Assembly: GCA_946887025.1 (NCBI GenBank)
Contig: CAMPJY010000113.1
Location: 1 to 8,753, forward strand
Reading direction: 5' to 3'
DNA from: an uncultured Salinimicrobium sp.
GTDB taxonomy: Bacteria; Bacteroidota; Bacteroidia; Flavobacteriales; Flavobacteriaceae
Length of the DNA: 8,753 nucleotides
Both the position numbers and the translations under genes were made by a program. This document shows positions 1-6,757 of the stretch, in pieces; positions within the stretch are counted from its first letter, which is position 1; the number at the start of each line of letters is the position of its first letter. Under the pieces are notes generated by a model. The model had not been told where the DNA came from, did no database searches, and saw only the letters and a list, made by a program, of their open reading frames with translations.

Positions 1-1562
1 GGATCTTTTCCGTCAGGTGAAAGGTACCAGTACACCACCACAGAATACTGGGTGGGCCAGTGATTGGGGAAATATTTTTCCATATATCCCTGGAAGGATT
101 CCTGAAAAGGAATGTTATCTATAATATGCCATCTATTCATGGGCTGGTAACCCATGTTGTCATTATCCTGCGTCTGACTGTGGTATGCGTGTTCAAAAAC
201 GGATGGATCACACCAGGCATAGCCGAAATAATCTTCTGTTCCTGTTCCAAAAGTAGAAGGAAAATGCTCCCCGTCAATAAAGAACTTCTCATCCCCTTCA
301 CCCCACCAGTGTTGTCCCGGTTGAGCAAGGCTACAGCTACCGCCTTTAGGATTCCAGACGAGCAGATGCGTACCTACAAAACGCCCCCTGCCTTCCGTCT
401 CCAGCAGGGTCCAGTCGGGCCAGCGCTCCTTCTCCAATGGCGCCAGATCCCGGTGCCATTTGGCGTGAAAACGCCCATACTGCTCCACATCCCCTTTTAG
501 ATCACCGTGACCGATCTGCATTTCTACTTCCACCTCTTCCCCAAAATCATTCCTCACTATCACTTCTGCCCCTTCTGCAAATGGCATATACCAGTAACTG
601 TACATCCATTCCTCAGTCATCCCCATGGGGAGGGTTCTGTATTCATTCCATCCCGGGGAAGTTCCGAAGAAATCTCCCAAAGGTGACCAAACCGCAGCCT
701 CCTCTTCTCCGTCCCACTTGATCTTCAGGCTCAACTTGCGGAGAACCTCTTCCAATTGAGCTGAATCCTTCACTTTCACCCTGGCCTTGATGGAGGAGAT
801 AGCACCGGAATTTTTCACGTCCAGGACCGTCACCTCTTTTCCGGGACGAACTTTAGTGGATATTTGTTTGATCTGTTCCCCGGGGCCTTCCGGATTATTC
901 CCAAGCTTCTCCGCAAGAAAATTGTTTACTTCCGTAAGGGCTGCTTTTGCATCGGGAGTCAGGTCGGGATCAAATGCCTCCACCTCGGTACCTTCGGGAA
1001 AGCTGATATAATTGAAATGGTAATATTGCCCCCAGCCCGGTTCCGCAACTATCTTACAGGATTTTTGATAGGTAATGGGCACATAATTATTGAACCCTCG
1101 TGCGTTGGTCTCATACACCAGCTCCGGAAACTCAAAGGCCGGGACACTTGGATTAAAATATTCCCTGAACGGAAGATCTAATACAGGTACCTCTGCCCCG
1201 TCAATATAAATCTTCACCTTTCCCTGTCTTGGGCTGGCGGACCAGATTCGCACTATGGCCCCTGGCCCTTCCATTTCAGCCAATACCTCATTCTCGCCTT
1301 CCTTGCGAATGTACTGAGGCGTCAGCCCGTCATCATTGGCTGCCCAATTAAGGAATTCCCCCTCAGGGTTTCGACTGCTTTTCCGGTCGTAACTCGACCA
1401 CATGGCGGAACCTTCCCCCTCCTCGGGTAAAACTGCAAGCGCCTCCAGGTCGATAAGACGATTCACAATGGAGGCATAACTAAGCCTCTCGATTTCCGGG
1501 GCACCTGAAATCAGCAATAGGGCAATAGTGGCAAAAAATAATCTTTTGGTTAGGGTCTTCAT
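1..1562 (-). CDS. GH172 / DUF2961 family glycoside hydrolase, exported (N-terminal part, runs off the left edge)
   Basis: The start codon is ATG at 1562-1560, and 520 codons are open without a stop to the window edge, so the C-terminus is missing. The N-terminus (MKTLTKRLFFATIALLLISG) is a signal peptide without a lipobox cysteine, so export to the periplasm or beyond is likely. The DUF2961/GH172 signature lies near residues 418-447: a WWGEGDEKFFIDGE stretch followed by FPSTFGTGTEDYFGYAW. Glu422 and Glu443 are 21 residues apart, the spacing I recall for the catalytic pair of the characterised alpha-fructofuranosidase-type GH172 enzyme (E270/E291). Known GH172 members act on alpha-fructofuranosides, difructose anhydride or alpha-arabinofuranosides, so the substrate cannot be read from the family. 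The gene lies 56 bases downstream of the sulfatase on the same strand with no promoter seen between them, which suggests one operon acting on a sulfated glycan. Family confidence is high; substrate is unknown. Confidence 0.9.
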   Translation of the reverse strand, partial: MKTLTKRLFFATIALLLISGAPEIERLSYASIVNRLIDLEALAVLPEEGEGSAMWSSYDRKSSRNPEGEFLNWAANDDGLTPQYIRKEGENEVLAEMEGPGAIVRIWSASPRQGKVKIYIDGAEVPVLDLPFREYFNPSVPAFEFPELVYETNARGFNNYVPITYQKSCKIVAEPGWGQYYHFNYISFPEGTEVEAFDPDLTPDAKAALTEVNNFLAEKLGNNPEGPGEQIKQISTKVRPGKEVTVLDVKNSGAISSIKARVKVKDSAQLEEVLRKLSLKIKWDGEEEAAVWSPLGDFFGTSPGWNEYRTLPMGMTEEWMYSYWYMPFAEGAEVIVRNDFGEEVEVEMQIGHGDLKGDVEQYGRFHAKWHRDLAPLEKERWPDWTLLETEGRGRFVGTHLLVWNPKGGSCSLAQPGQHWWGEGDEKFFIDGEHFPSTFGTGTEDYFGYAWCDPSVFEHAYHSQTQDNDNMGYQPMNRWHIIDNIPFQESFQGYMEKYFPNHWPTQYSVVVYWYLSPDGKD

Positions 1563-1618
1563 TACTTATAAATTATGAGTTTGTAGGGAGGCGATTTATC
1601 ACGTTCCCCGGATGTAAG

Positions 1619-3217
1619 TTAATTCAAACTTGCCGGCCGGGTAATTTCAGAATTTCGTACGGCTTCCATTTCCTTGGCCAATTCTTCCACTTTCTCCGGA
1701 TATTCATTATAAAGATTAGTAGACTGCCCCGGATCTTTCTCCAGATTGTACAATTGTACCGGAGGGGCATCCTCCTTTATTTTTCCATTCTCAATATCGC
1801 TGTTCTTCTGCCCCGTAAAGGGAAAAGCTCCCGGCCCACCAAAGGTATGGGCTCCTACAACTTTATCGACAAATCCACCACCTCCCTGAGCGTTTATATA
1901 CATCCAGTTCTCCTTGCGGTAACCGACGTTCTGAAGGCTCGAGGAGCTGATCAGCAGCGCCTCCCGGATCGGCTCTTTAGGATTTCCTGTCAAGGCATGC
2001 AAAATATTAAAACTGTCGACCCCTTCGCCTTTTTCCAGTACCTGCCCTGTAAGAGCAGCCATGGTTGCCATCAGGTCCAGATTTGAAAGCAGCGCGTCCG
2101 AGATTGAATTCGCAGGCACCATTCCGGGCCATTTCACTATAAAAGGAACACGATGACCCCCTTCCCAGGAATCGAATTTGAAGCCAAGCAGTTCGCCATT
2201 CTGGTGATGCCCGGAACTGTAGGCATCCTGGCCGCCCTGGTTCAGCATTCCCCCGTTGTCACTAGTGAAGATGAGAAGGGTATTCTCCGCCAGGCCTTCC
2301 TCCTCCAAAGATTTTACGATCTCTCCAACTATCCAGTCCAGTTCGTGAATGAAATCCCCGTATCTTCCTGCTTCGCTGGTTCCAATAAACCTGGGAGCCG
2401 GAGTAAAAGGGTGATGTATATTGGTGGGTGCAAAATAGAGAAAGAAAGGCTCCTCCTTATGCTCCTTAATGAACTCCACAGCTTTCTCCTTCAAGGTTGT
2501 TCCCACCATTCGGTCATCGTACAGAAAATGAGCCTCCCGGGCTCCACCTATGGCTGCCAGATCAAATTTCTCCGGAAACCAACGGGTCTCAGCGTGGGTG
2601 TCATAGACAAAAGGATCATCCGGGGTCCATCCCACAACCCTGTGATTTTCCACATAAACAAAGGGTGCATGGCTGTTAAGGATCGGAACTCCAAAATAAT
2701 AATCAAAGCCCAACTCCAGGGGCCCCGGTTTTAAGGGGGCATTCCAGTCTATGGGATTTTTCTCCTGAAATCCAAGATGCCATTTCCCGACGATGCCTGT
2801 GGCATAACCCGCCTCTTTCATCACATCAGCAATGCTTGTTTTTGCAGTATCGATCACCAAAGAAGTCTTTAGAAAAATAGGCTGTGAAAAATCCACCCGG
2901 TCAGGATGCTCCCCTGTCAAGAGAGCGTATCGTGAAGGGGAACACACAGCCGAAGCGGAATGAAAATCGGTGAATTTCCTCCCTTCCGCGGCGAGTTTAT
3001 CAATATTGGGCGTTTGCACCATGCTTGCGCCATAGGTGCCCGTATCGCCATAACCCAGATCGTCGGCATTGATAATAATGACATTTGGAAGATTCGAAGA
3101 CTTTTCTTCCTGTGCATTAAGTCCTTTATACGGGAGCAATAAAAAAACACCTGCCAGCGCGTTAATTGTAAATTTGTTTTTGAGGTTTATCCCTGTAAAC
3201 AACTGGAGGTGCATCAT
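1619..3217 (-). CDS. Exported S1-family (arylsulfatase A-like) sulfatase with FGly motif
   Basis: This is a 532-residue formylglycine-dependent sulfatase that removes sulfate esters from sugars or other substrates. Residues 92-102 match the C-x-P-S-R-x-x-x-x-T-G maturation motif (CSPSRYALLTG), so Cys92 should be converted to formylglycine by an anaerobic or FGE-type maturase encoded elsewhere. Calcium ligands are visible as Asp52-Asp53 (ADDLGYGD) and Asp320-Asn321 (TSDNGG). Other active-site residues are Lys145/His147 (GKWHLG), His268/His269 and Lys347 (GFKFDSWEGGHRVP). The N-terminus has a signal peptide with a hydrophobic core near residues 16-29 and a likely cut after Ala35 (LNA-Q). I chose ATG at 3217-3215; an in-frame TTG at 3238 is possible but lies only about 2-3 bases from the predicted transcription start, and another ATG is at 3214. 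The GH172 gene follows after 56 bases. Subfamily and substrate cannot be assigned from the sequence by eye. Confidence 0.95.
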   Translation of the reverse strand: MMHLQLFTGINLKNKFTINALAGVFLLLPYKGLNAQEEKSSNLPNVIIINADDLGYGDTGTYGASMVQTPNIDKLAAEGRKFTDFHSASAVCSPSRYALLTGEHPDRVDFSQPIFLKTSLVIDTAKTSIADVMKEAGYATGIVGKWHLGFQEKNPIDWNAPLKPGPLELGFDYYFGVPILNSHAPFVYVENHRVVGWTPDDPFVYDTHAETRWFPEKFDLAAIGGAREAHFLYDDRMVGTTLKEKAVEFIKEHKEEPFFLYFAPTNIHHPFTPAPRFIGTSEAGRYGDFIHELDWIVGEIVKSLEEEGLAENTLLIFTSDNGGMLNQGGQDAYSSGHHQNGELLGFKFDSWEGGHRVPFIVKWPGMVPANSISDALLSNLDLMATMAALTGQVLEKGEGVDSFNILHALTGNPKEPIREALLISSSSLQNVGYRKENWMYINAQGGGGFVDKVVGAHTFGGPGAFPFTGQKNSDIENGKIKEDAPPVQLYNLEKDPGQSTNLYNEYPEKVEELAKEMEAVRNSEITRPASLN

Positions 3218-3247
3218 ATAGATAAATTTTTTTAACAAAGTGATTTT

Positions 3248-3279
3248 TAAAAGTAAGGCATCAGAATATTAAATACAAA
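3248..3279 (-). promoter_or_regulatory. Predicted Bacteroidota-type promoter of the sulfatase-GH172 operon
   Basis: Reading the minus strand, a TTTG -33 element at 3279-3276 is followed after 20 bases by TACTTTTA at 3255-3248, which differs from TAnnTTTG only at the last base. The expected transcription start is near 3241, giving a leader of about 24 bases to the ATG at 3217. The element lies inside an inverted repeat (3256-3298). Confidence 0.6.
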
Positions 3280-3298
3280 AAAATTTAACTTGATGCCT
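3256..3298. promoter_or_regulatory. Inverted repeat around the sulfatase promoter, candidate operator
   Basis: AGGCATCA at 3256-3263 and TGATGCCT at 3291-3298 form a perfect 8-base inverted repeat separated by 27 bases. The centre falls on the -33 element, and the inner arm abuts the -7 element. The wide spacing suits a dimeric regulator with separated half-sites or a looped transcript. Function is inferred from position only. Confidence 0.4.
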
Positions 3299-3392
3299 CC
3301 GTGTTTATTTAAGGTGCAGAAGAAAAGGAGGCGATTACTCCTTAGATTATGAGAAAAGGAATGCCTTCCAAGAATTAGTAAAAAAAATTTGT

Positions 3393-3455
3393 GTTTTTAA
3401 GAAATTTTTATATATTAGTTTCCTAGAGTTAAAGGAATTCTAAATTTTTAAAAAC
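3393..3455 (+). repeat. AT-rich long inverted repeat / possible leader stem-loop
   Basis: Bases 3393-3407 pair with 3442-3455 over 14 base pairs, with one bulged G at 3401. The loop contains a second short stem, TTCCT at 3420-3424 with AGGAA at 3433-3437. The structure ends 8 bases before the ATG of the small ORF at 3464. The arms are almost entirely A and T, so chance pairing is a real possibility. Confidence 0.35.
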
Positions 3456-3463
3456 TTAAGCTT

Positions 3464-3592
3464 ATGAAATTGGGGCATCTTTTTCGTCAGCAGCCAGGAA
3501 AGATTCTTTTCCGTCTATCATCGGTAGGATTGCTCTCCTGCGAGACTTCTTCTGGAAGAACTTCTAAAAAAAGGATCTACAATTCCGCCTGA
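3464..3592 (+). CDS. Doubtful 42-residue ORF, possible remnant of a frameshifted gene
   Basis: ATG at 3464 opens a 42-residue frame (starting MKLGHLFRQQPGKILFRLSS) that ends at TGA 3590-3592. The frame has a basic N-terminus, a short apolar stretch and an LLSC sequence ending at Cys26, which resembles a weak lipobox. A different plus-strand frame is open from 3528 to 3650 and reads like coding sequence (LLLEELLKKGSTIPPEP and so on) but has no start codon. One frameshift around 3528-3560 would join the two into a protein of about 62 residues. I do not recognise the product. It may be a broken gene, or not a gene at all. Confidence 0.2.
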   Translation: MKLGHLFRQQPGKILFRLSSVGLLSCETSSGRTSKKRIYNSA

Positions 3593-3660
3593 ACCTCTTT
3601 TTCAGCCCCCCCAGTTTTGGCCCATCCCTACAGGCCTTTTATCCGTTTTTTAAAAAGCAT

Positions 3661-3688
3661 TCACAAAATGTCTTTTTGGATTTTGTGA
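3661..3688. repeat. Perfect 9-base inverted repeat with 10-base spacer
   Basis: TCACAAAAT at 3661-3669 and ATTTTGTGA at 3680-3688 are exact reverse complements around a GTCTTTTTGG spacer. It lies 31 bases before the ATG of the small ORF at 3720. It could be an operator or a weak hairpin. There is no T-run directly after it, so it is not a convincing intrinsic terminator. Confidence 0.45.
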
Positions 3689-3719
3689 TTCATGGTTAAA
3701 CCTTCAATAAAAATCGAGG

Positions 3720-3866
3720 ATGGAAACAAATAAAAAAAATAAAATCAAAGCCACTGAGCTCGCAGTGGAAATCAACTACTCTGTAAAAAAGGATCCAAAG
3801 GTGAACATGTTTAGTGCCGGTGCTGTGGCTTTGGAAGACAGCCCTAAAAGTAGTGTACTCGAATAG
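3720..3866 (+). CDS. Small hypothetical protein, 48 residues
   Basis: ATG at 3720 opens a 48-residue frame ending in TAG at 3864-3866. The protein is lysine-rich at its N-terminus (METNKKNKIK), acidic near its end, has no cysteine and no membrane segment. Codon choice (GCC, ATC, AAC, GTG mixed with A/T-ending codons) resembles that of the large genes here, and the leader is A-rich as expected for this phylum. The pattern ELAVEINYSVKKDPKV loosely recalls the N-terminus of RadC/JAB-domain proteins, so a truncated remnant is one alternative, but this is weak. It points toward the symporter gene, and a hairpin follows its stop. No function can be assigned. Confidence 0.3.
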   Translation: METNKKNKIKATELAVEINYSVKKDPKVNMFSAGAVALEDSPKSSVLE

Positions 3867-3867
3867 C

Positions 3868-3909
3868 CCTGAAAGTTGCAGGAATTAATATTTCTCTGCT
3901 CCTTTCAGG
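3868..3909. terminator. Stem-loop between the small plus ORF and the symporter gene, possible bidirectional terminator
   Basis: CCTGAAAG at 3868-3875 pairs perfectly with CTTTCAGG at 3902-3909. After a 2x2 internal loop, GCAG at 3878-3881 pairs with CTGC at 3896-3899. It starts 1 base after the stop of the small plus ORF and 30 bases beyond the stop of the minus-strand symporter gene. Neither side carries a T-run, so the terminator role rests on placement and stem strength only. Confidence 0.4.
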
Positions 3910-3939
3910 TCTTGGCATATTTCGCTGTAGCTTTAAATT

Positions 3940-6627
3940 CTACTCCTCCGTTTCCACTGCCTTTCTGCTGTATACGAGGCCTTTTATGTTATTATCCCTG
4001 ACTGGGATCAATAAACTCGCGAGATAACCTCCAATAACACATACCGGAATTGCTATTAAAGGATAAATATAAAAATTCATAGGAGTATAATTTTTTAGTA
4101 CAACAAGCACCAGGACGCTCAGAATCGCTCCAATAAAAGTACCTATCCAGTTTGCTCGTTTGAAGAATATCCCCAGAATAAATATCCCGGCAAGGGCACT
4201 TCCGAAGAGACCAACCACTTCCTGGAAAAAGAAGAACAGGGAGGCAATTGGGAAGGCTGCCATTAAACAGGCGACTCCTGTTCCAAGCACTCCAACCACA
4301 ATGGTAGTCCACTGCGCAACTTTCATTGCCCCCGCTTCGGTGAAATTTCTTTTGAAGCGTTGATAATAATCCACGGTGACTACGGTGGAAACACTGTGGA
4401 TACTACTATCCAGACTGGACATGGAAGCTGAGAAGATCCCGGCAATAATAAGACCCGCCACCCCCGGCGGTAGATGGTTGGCTATGAATAATGGGAAGAC
4501 CCCGTCATTCTGCATTCCCACGGTAATAAATTCGGGATTGGTCTTAAAGTATACATACAGAAAGGTTCCCAGGGTGAAGATCAACAATCCTGCAGGAATG
4601 GAAATGATCCCGTTCAACCAGATACTCTTACGCGATTCCTTCTCATTGGCTGTGGTCATATAACGCTGTACCACGGCCTGATCGGTGGTGTAAGGCGCAA
4701 AATTCAAAGCGAAGGTTCCCAGGAAGAGTGACCAGGTCACTACTTCTGTCCAGCTCCACCTGAAATCGAAGAGGTTCAGTTTGTTGTCGGTTACAGCGAC
4801 TTCATAGATATACCCAAGATCACCTATTTCAAAAGCTATGTATAAGATCCCAAGTATTAATCCTCCTAACAGCACCCCTACCTGTACCACATCAGTCCAG
4901 ATCACGGCCTCAATTCCTCCCGCTACGGTATAAATAATGGTGAGCAATCCCATAATGAGAATAGCCATATAGATATCTATCCCAATAACCGTAGTCAGGG
5001 CCAGCGCAGGAAGGTAAACCACGATTCCCATCCGGGCCAGTTGAAAAAGTACAAACGAAGCACTTCCAAAGATCCTGATGACAATATTGAAGCGCTTCTC
5101 CAGATATTCGTAAGCCGTGACTATATTCAGTCTCCTGTAGAAGGGCAAATAAAAGGCGATCACTATGGGAGCCATCATCAGGATCGTAAAATATCCGATA
5201 AACGCCTGCCAGTCAAAAGCAAAAGCCAGAGCGGGTTGGGACAAATAAGTGATGGCACTTAACATGGTTCCGTAAATACTCAGACCTGCGGCCCACCAGG
5301 GAATCCTTCCCCCCGCCAGGAAATAGTCGGAGGTGCTGTTGTTCCGTCGGGAAAAATACCAGCCAATTCCCACCATCAACGCCAGATAAATTCCAAGGCT
5401 AAGGTAATTCGCCCATCCAAAGCCTGATTTCTCAATCCTAAAATCAACCTTGTTGACAGTCGAAGTCCGCACCCCTGGGCTGATTTCCCCCATAGGGATG
5501 ATGATGTCTTCTCCCCAACGTACGGCACTCGTCACTACCTGTGTAGGTCCGGGAATTTCGCCTCTGTCGGTCCAGGTGTCAGTAACAGTGTGATATGCCC
5601 AGATAACAGGAGAAAATGAGGTGCCCTTGAACTTCGAAGTAAGCAGCAGCTGCAGGGAATCAGTTTTTTGAACTATCTCCTCCTGCGTCAGATCCAACTG
5701 GTTCAGCTTTTGTATCTCTTTCTGAATTTCAAGCCGTTCCGACCAGTGCTGGTTTTCGCCTCCTGCTCCCCCAAATATCAGGATATGCGAATCTCCCAGT
5801 TCAATAGCGGGAGCAGCACCAATGTATCCATTTTCCATCCCGGGGGTCTTGTTGAACGGAATAGCGGATTTCTCCCTCCATTTGTCTTGCAGCGGATTAT
5901 ATTCATATGCGTCCGACAGGAATTTATTGGGATCTGCAGCATTCGGGTCATAATGAGTACCGCTGAAAACGTATACAACATCAGTTCGGCCGTTATTCTG
6001 GCTTATCACCACCGGTTGAATTCGTCCAGGTCCAGGCAGCGGAGGAAGTTCACTCCAGACACCATCTTTAAAGGAGAAGAAACGGTTGGTGGCAGGACCA
6101 CCTTCCTCCATTTGTCCACCTACCACAAATACCTCTTTTCCGATGCGGGTGGCCTGCATATTGGCCAGCGGCACAGGGAGTGGTGGCTGTTCTGTTATCA
6201 CCAGATCTTTGGTCTGGGGATTCCATTTTAAAAGATAAACATTGCTATAGATCCCATTGGCATTGTTCCCACCAATGATGAGCATCCCTTCAGGAGTAGA
6301 AACAGAAGCTCCATAAGCCAGCGGAATTGGCAGAGTTTCATTTATGCCTTCCACCCATTCGAAAGAATTCCCCTTCTTCTGAAGTATATTAATGTCACTG
6401 TACCAGGCTTTCTCCCCTCCTTCCCAGGCCGGGGTATCAGGGAAGTTAGCTCCTCCTGCAACGATAAGGTTTTCGTTCTGAAGCCCTATAAAGGCGCCAT
6501 TAACCCCTTTCTGCAAAGGATAACTTGCTATGGAATCCCACTTGAAGTGAATGGGCTCTATCTGAGCTTGCAGGCCGACGCTGAAGCAGCCCAGGATCAA
6601 GAGGAATAAAAATCTGTAGTGTCGCAT
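3940..6627 (-). CDS. Cyclically permuted NanM-like mutarotase fused to sodium:solute symporter (SSS), putative sialic acid transporter
   Basis: This 895-residue fusion combines a periplasmic sugar mutarotase with a sodium-coupled importer. Residues 1-21 form a signal peptide (cut likely at LQA-Q; an LILGC lipobox ending at Cys14 is a less likely alternative). Residues about 25-395 form a Kelch-type propeller with repeated VAGG, LIIGG, VVGG and IFGG strands. Its last blade carries GEISPGVRTS, with Glu381 and Arg387 six residues apart, as in the catalytic E209/R215 pair of E. coli NanM. This fits the cyclically permuted mutarotase family (TIGR03548 type). From about residue 405 an SSS domain follows with about 13 membrane segments, the STSDYFLAGGR signature (431-441) and a serine-rich SMSSLDSS segment around Asp740 resembling the sodium-site helix. 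An N-out, C-in topology puts the propeller in the periplasm. The epimerase gene lies 130 bases upstream with no clear promoter between. Sialic acid is the most likely substrate by homology, but this is not proven. Confidence 0.92.
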   Translation of the reverse strand: MRHYRFLFLLILGCFSVGLQAQIEPIHFKWDSIASYPLQKGVNGAFIGLQNENLIVAGGANFPDTPAWEGGEKAWYSDINILQKKGNSFEWVEGINETLPIPLAYGASVSTPEGMLIIGGNNANGIYSNVYLLKWNPQTKDLVITEQPPLPVPLANMQATRIGKEVFVVGGQMEEGGPATNRFFSFKDGVWSELPPLPGPGRIQPVVISQNNGRTDVVYVFSGTHYDPNAADPNKFLSDAYEYNPLQDKWREKSAIPFNKTPGMENGYIGAAPAIELGDSHILIFGGAGGENQHWSERLEIQKEIQKLNQLDLTQEEIVQKTDSLQLLLTSKFKGTSFSPVIWAYHTVTDTWTDRGEIPGPTQVVTSAVRWGEDIIIPMGEISPGVRTSTVNKVDFRIEKSGFGWANYLSLGIYLALMVGIGWYFSRRNNSTSDYFLAGGRIPWWAAGLSIYGTMLSAITYLSQPALAFAFDWQAFIGYFTILMMAPIVIAFYLPFYRRLNIVTAYEYLEKRFNIVIRIFGSASFVLFQLARMGIVVYLPALALTTVIGIDIYMAILIMGLLTIIYTVAGGIEAVIWTDVVQVGVLLGGLILGILYIAFEIGDLGYIYEVAVTDNKLNLFDFRWSWTEVVTWSLFLGTFALNFAPYTTDQAVVQRYMTTANEKESRKSIWLNGIISIPAGLLIFTLGTFLYVYFKTNPEFITVGMQNDGVFPLFIANHLPPGVAGLIIAGIFSASMSSLDSSIHSVSTVVTVDYYQRFKRNFTEAGAMKVAQWTTIVVGVLGTGVACLMAAFPIASLFFFFQEVVGLFGSALAGIFILGIFFKRANWIGTFIGAILSVLVLVVLKNYTPMNFYIYPLIAIPVCVIGGYLASLLIPVRDNNIKGLVYSRKAVETEE

Positions 6628-6718
6628 TTGGAATTGTTTACTATAGAAGGGCGAGCCTTCAGAAAAAAATTATTTATTCGTTATTAAGATTTCGCTTACT
6701 CGTACCTTTTCAAGGCAT

Positions 6719-6752
6719 ACTTGCAAGTTTAAATCTATAATCATGGTTATAG
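6719..6752. promoter_or_regulatory. Two palindromes in the epimerase-symporter gap
   Basis: ACTTGCAAGT at 6719-6728 is a perfect 10-base palindrome. CTATAATCATGGTTATAG at 6735-6752 is palindromic except for one mismatched pair, and lies 5 bases beyond the epimerase stop. No TTTG/TAnnTTTG promoter was found in this 130-base gap, so these may be binding sites or mRNA processing structures. Function is inferred from position alone. Confidence 0.3.
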
Positions 6753-6757
6753 CCATA

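Larger units (their letters stand above)
3299..3939. other. Long gap without a confident gene, rich in inverted repeats
   Basis: This stretch separates the symporter gene from the sulfatase promoter. It contains two short plus-strand ORFs (3464-3592 and 3720-3866), a 41-codon open stretch in another frame at 3528-3650 that lacks a start codon, and inverted repeats at 3325-3343 (AAGGAG/CTCCTT), 3393-3455, 3661-3688 and 3868-3909. I saw no tRNA, insertion sequence ends, or known riboswitch. The stretch could be a decayed gene region, a small-RNA locus, or plain intergenic DNA. Confidence 0.5.

Noticed and set aside
60..500. 146-residue plus-strand open frame over the GH172 gene
   Set aside because: It is antisense to a continuous minus-strand frame with clear DUF2961 motifs and shows no domain of its own.
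2153..2734. 193-residue plus-strand open frame inside the sulfatase gene
   Set aside because: The minus strand carries conserved sulfatase sequence across the same bases; the plus frame is its shadow.
3255..3261. AAGGCAT shared with 6713-6719 as a common operator half-site
   Set aside because: A seven-base match also occurs in coding DNA here and is expected by chance; flanking bases differ.
3388..3423. TTTG followed by TAGTTTCC as a plus-strand promoter for the small ORF at 3464
   Set aside because: The spacing is 24 bases rather than 19-21, and the -7 box misses its last two consensus bases.
3566..3795. Similar A-run plus GGATC stretches in the two small ORFs as a direct repeat
   Set aside because: The shared part is about 11 bases, mostly A, and the flanks do not align.
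5668..6231. 187-residue plus-strand open frame inside the propeller region
   Set aside because: It is antisense to well-formed Kelch repeats, with no recognisable motif or leader.
6649..6668. GAAGG/CCTTC hairpin next to an A-run as an intrinsic terminator
   Set aside because: On the minus strand the T-run comes before the stem, and on the plus strand the run is A, so neither direction fits.
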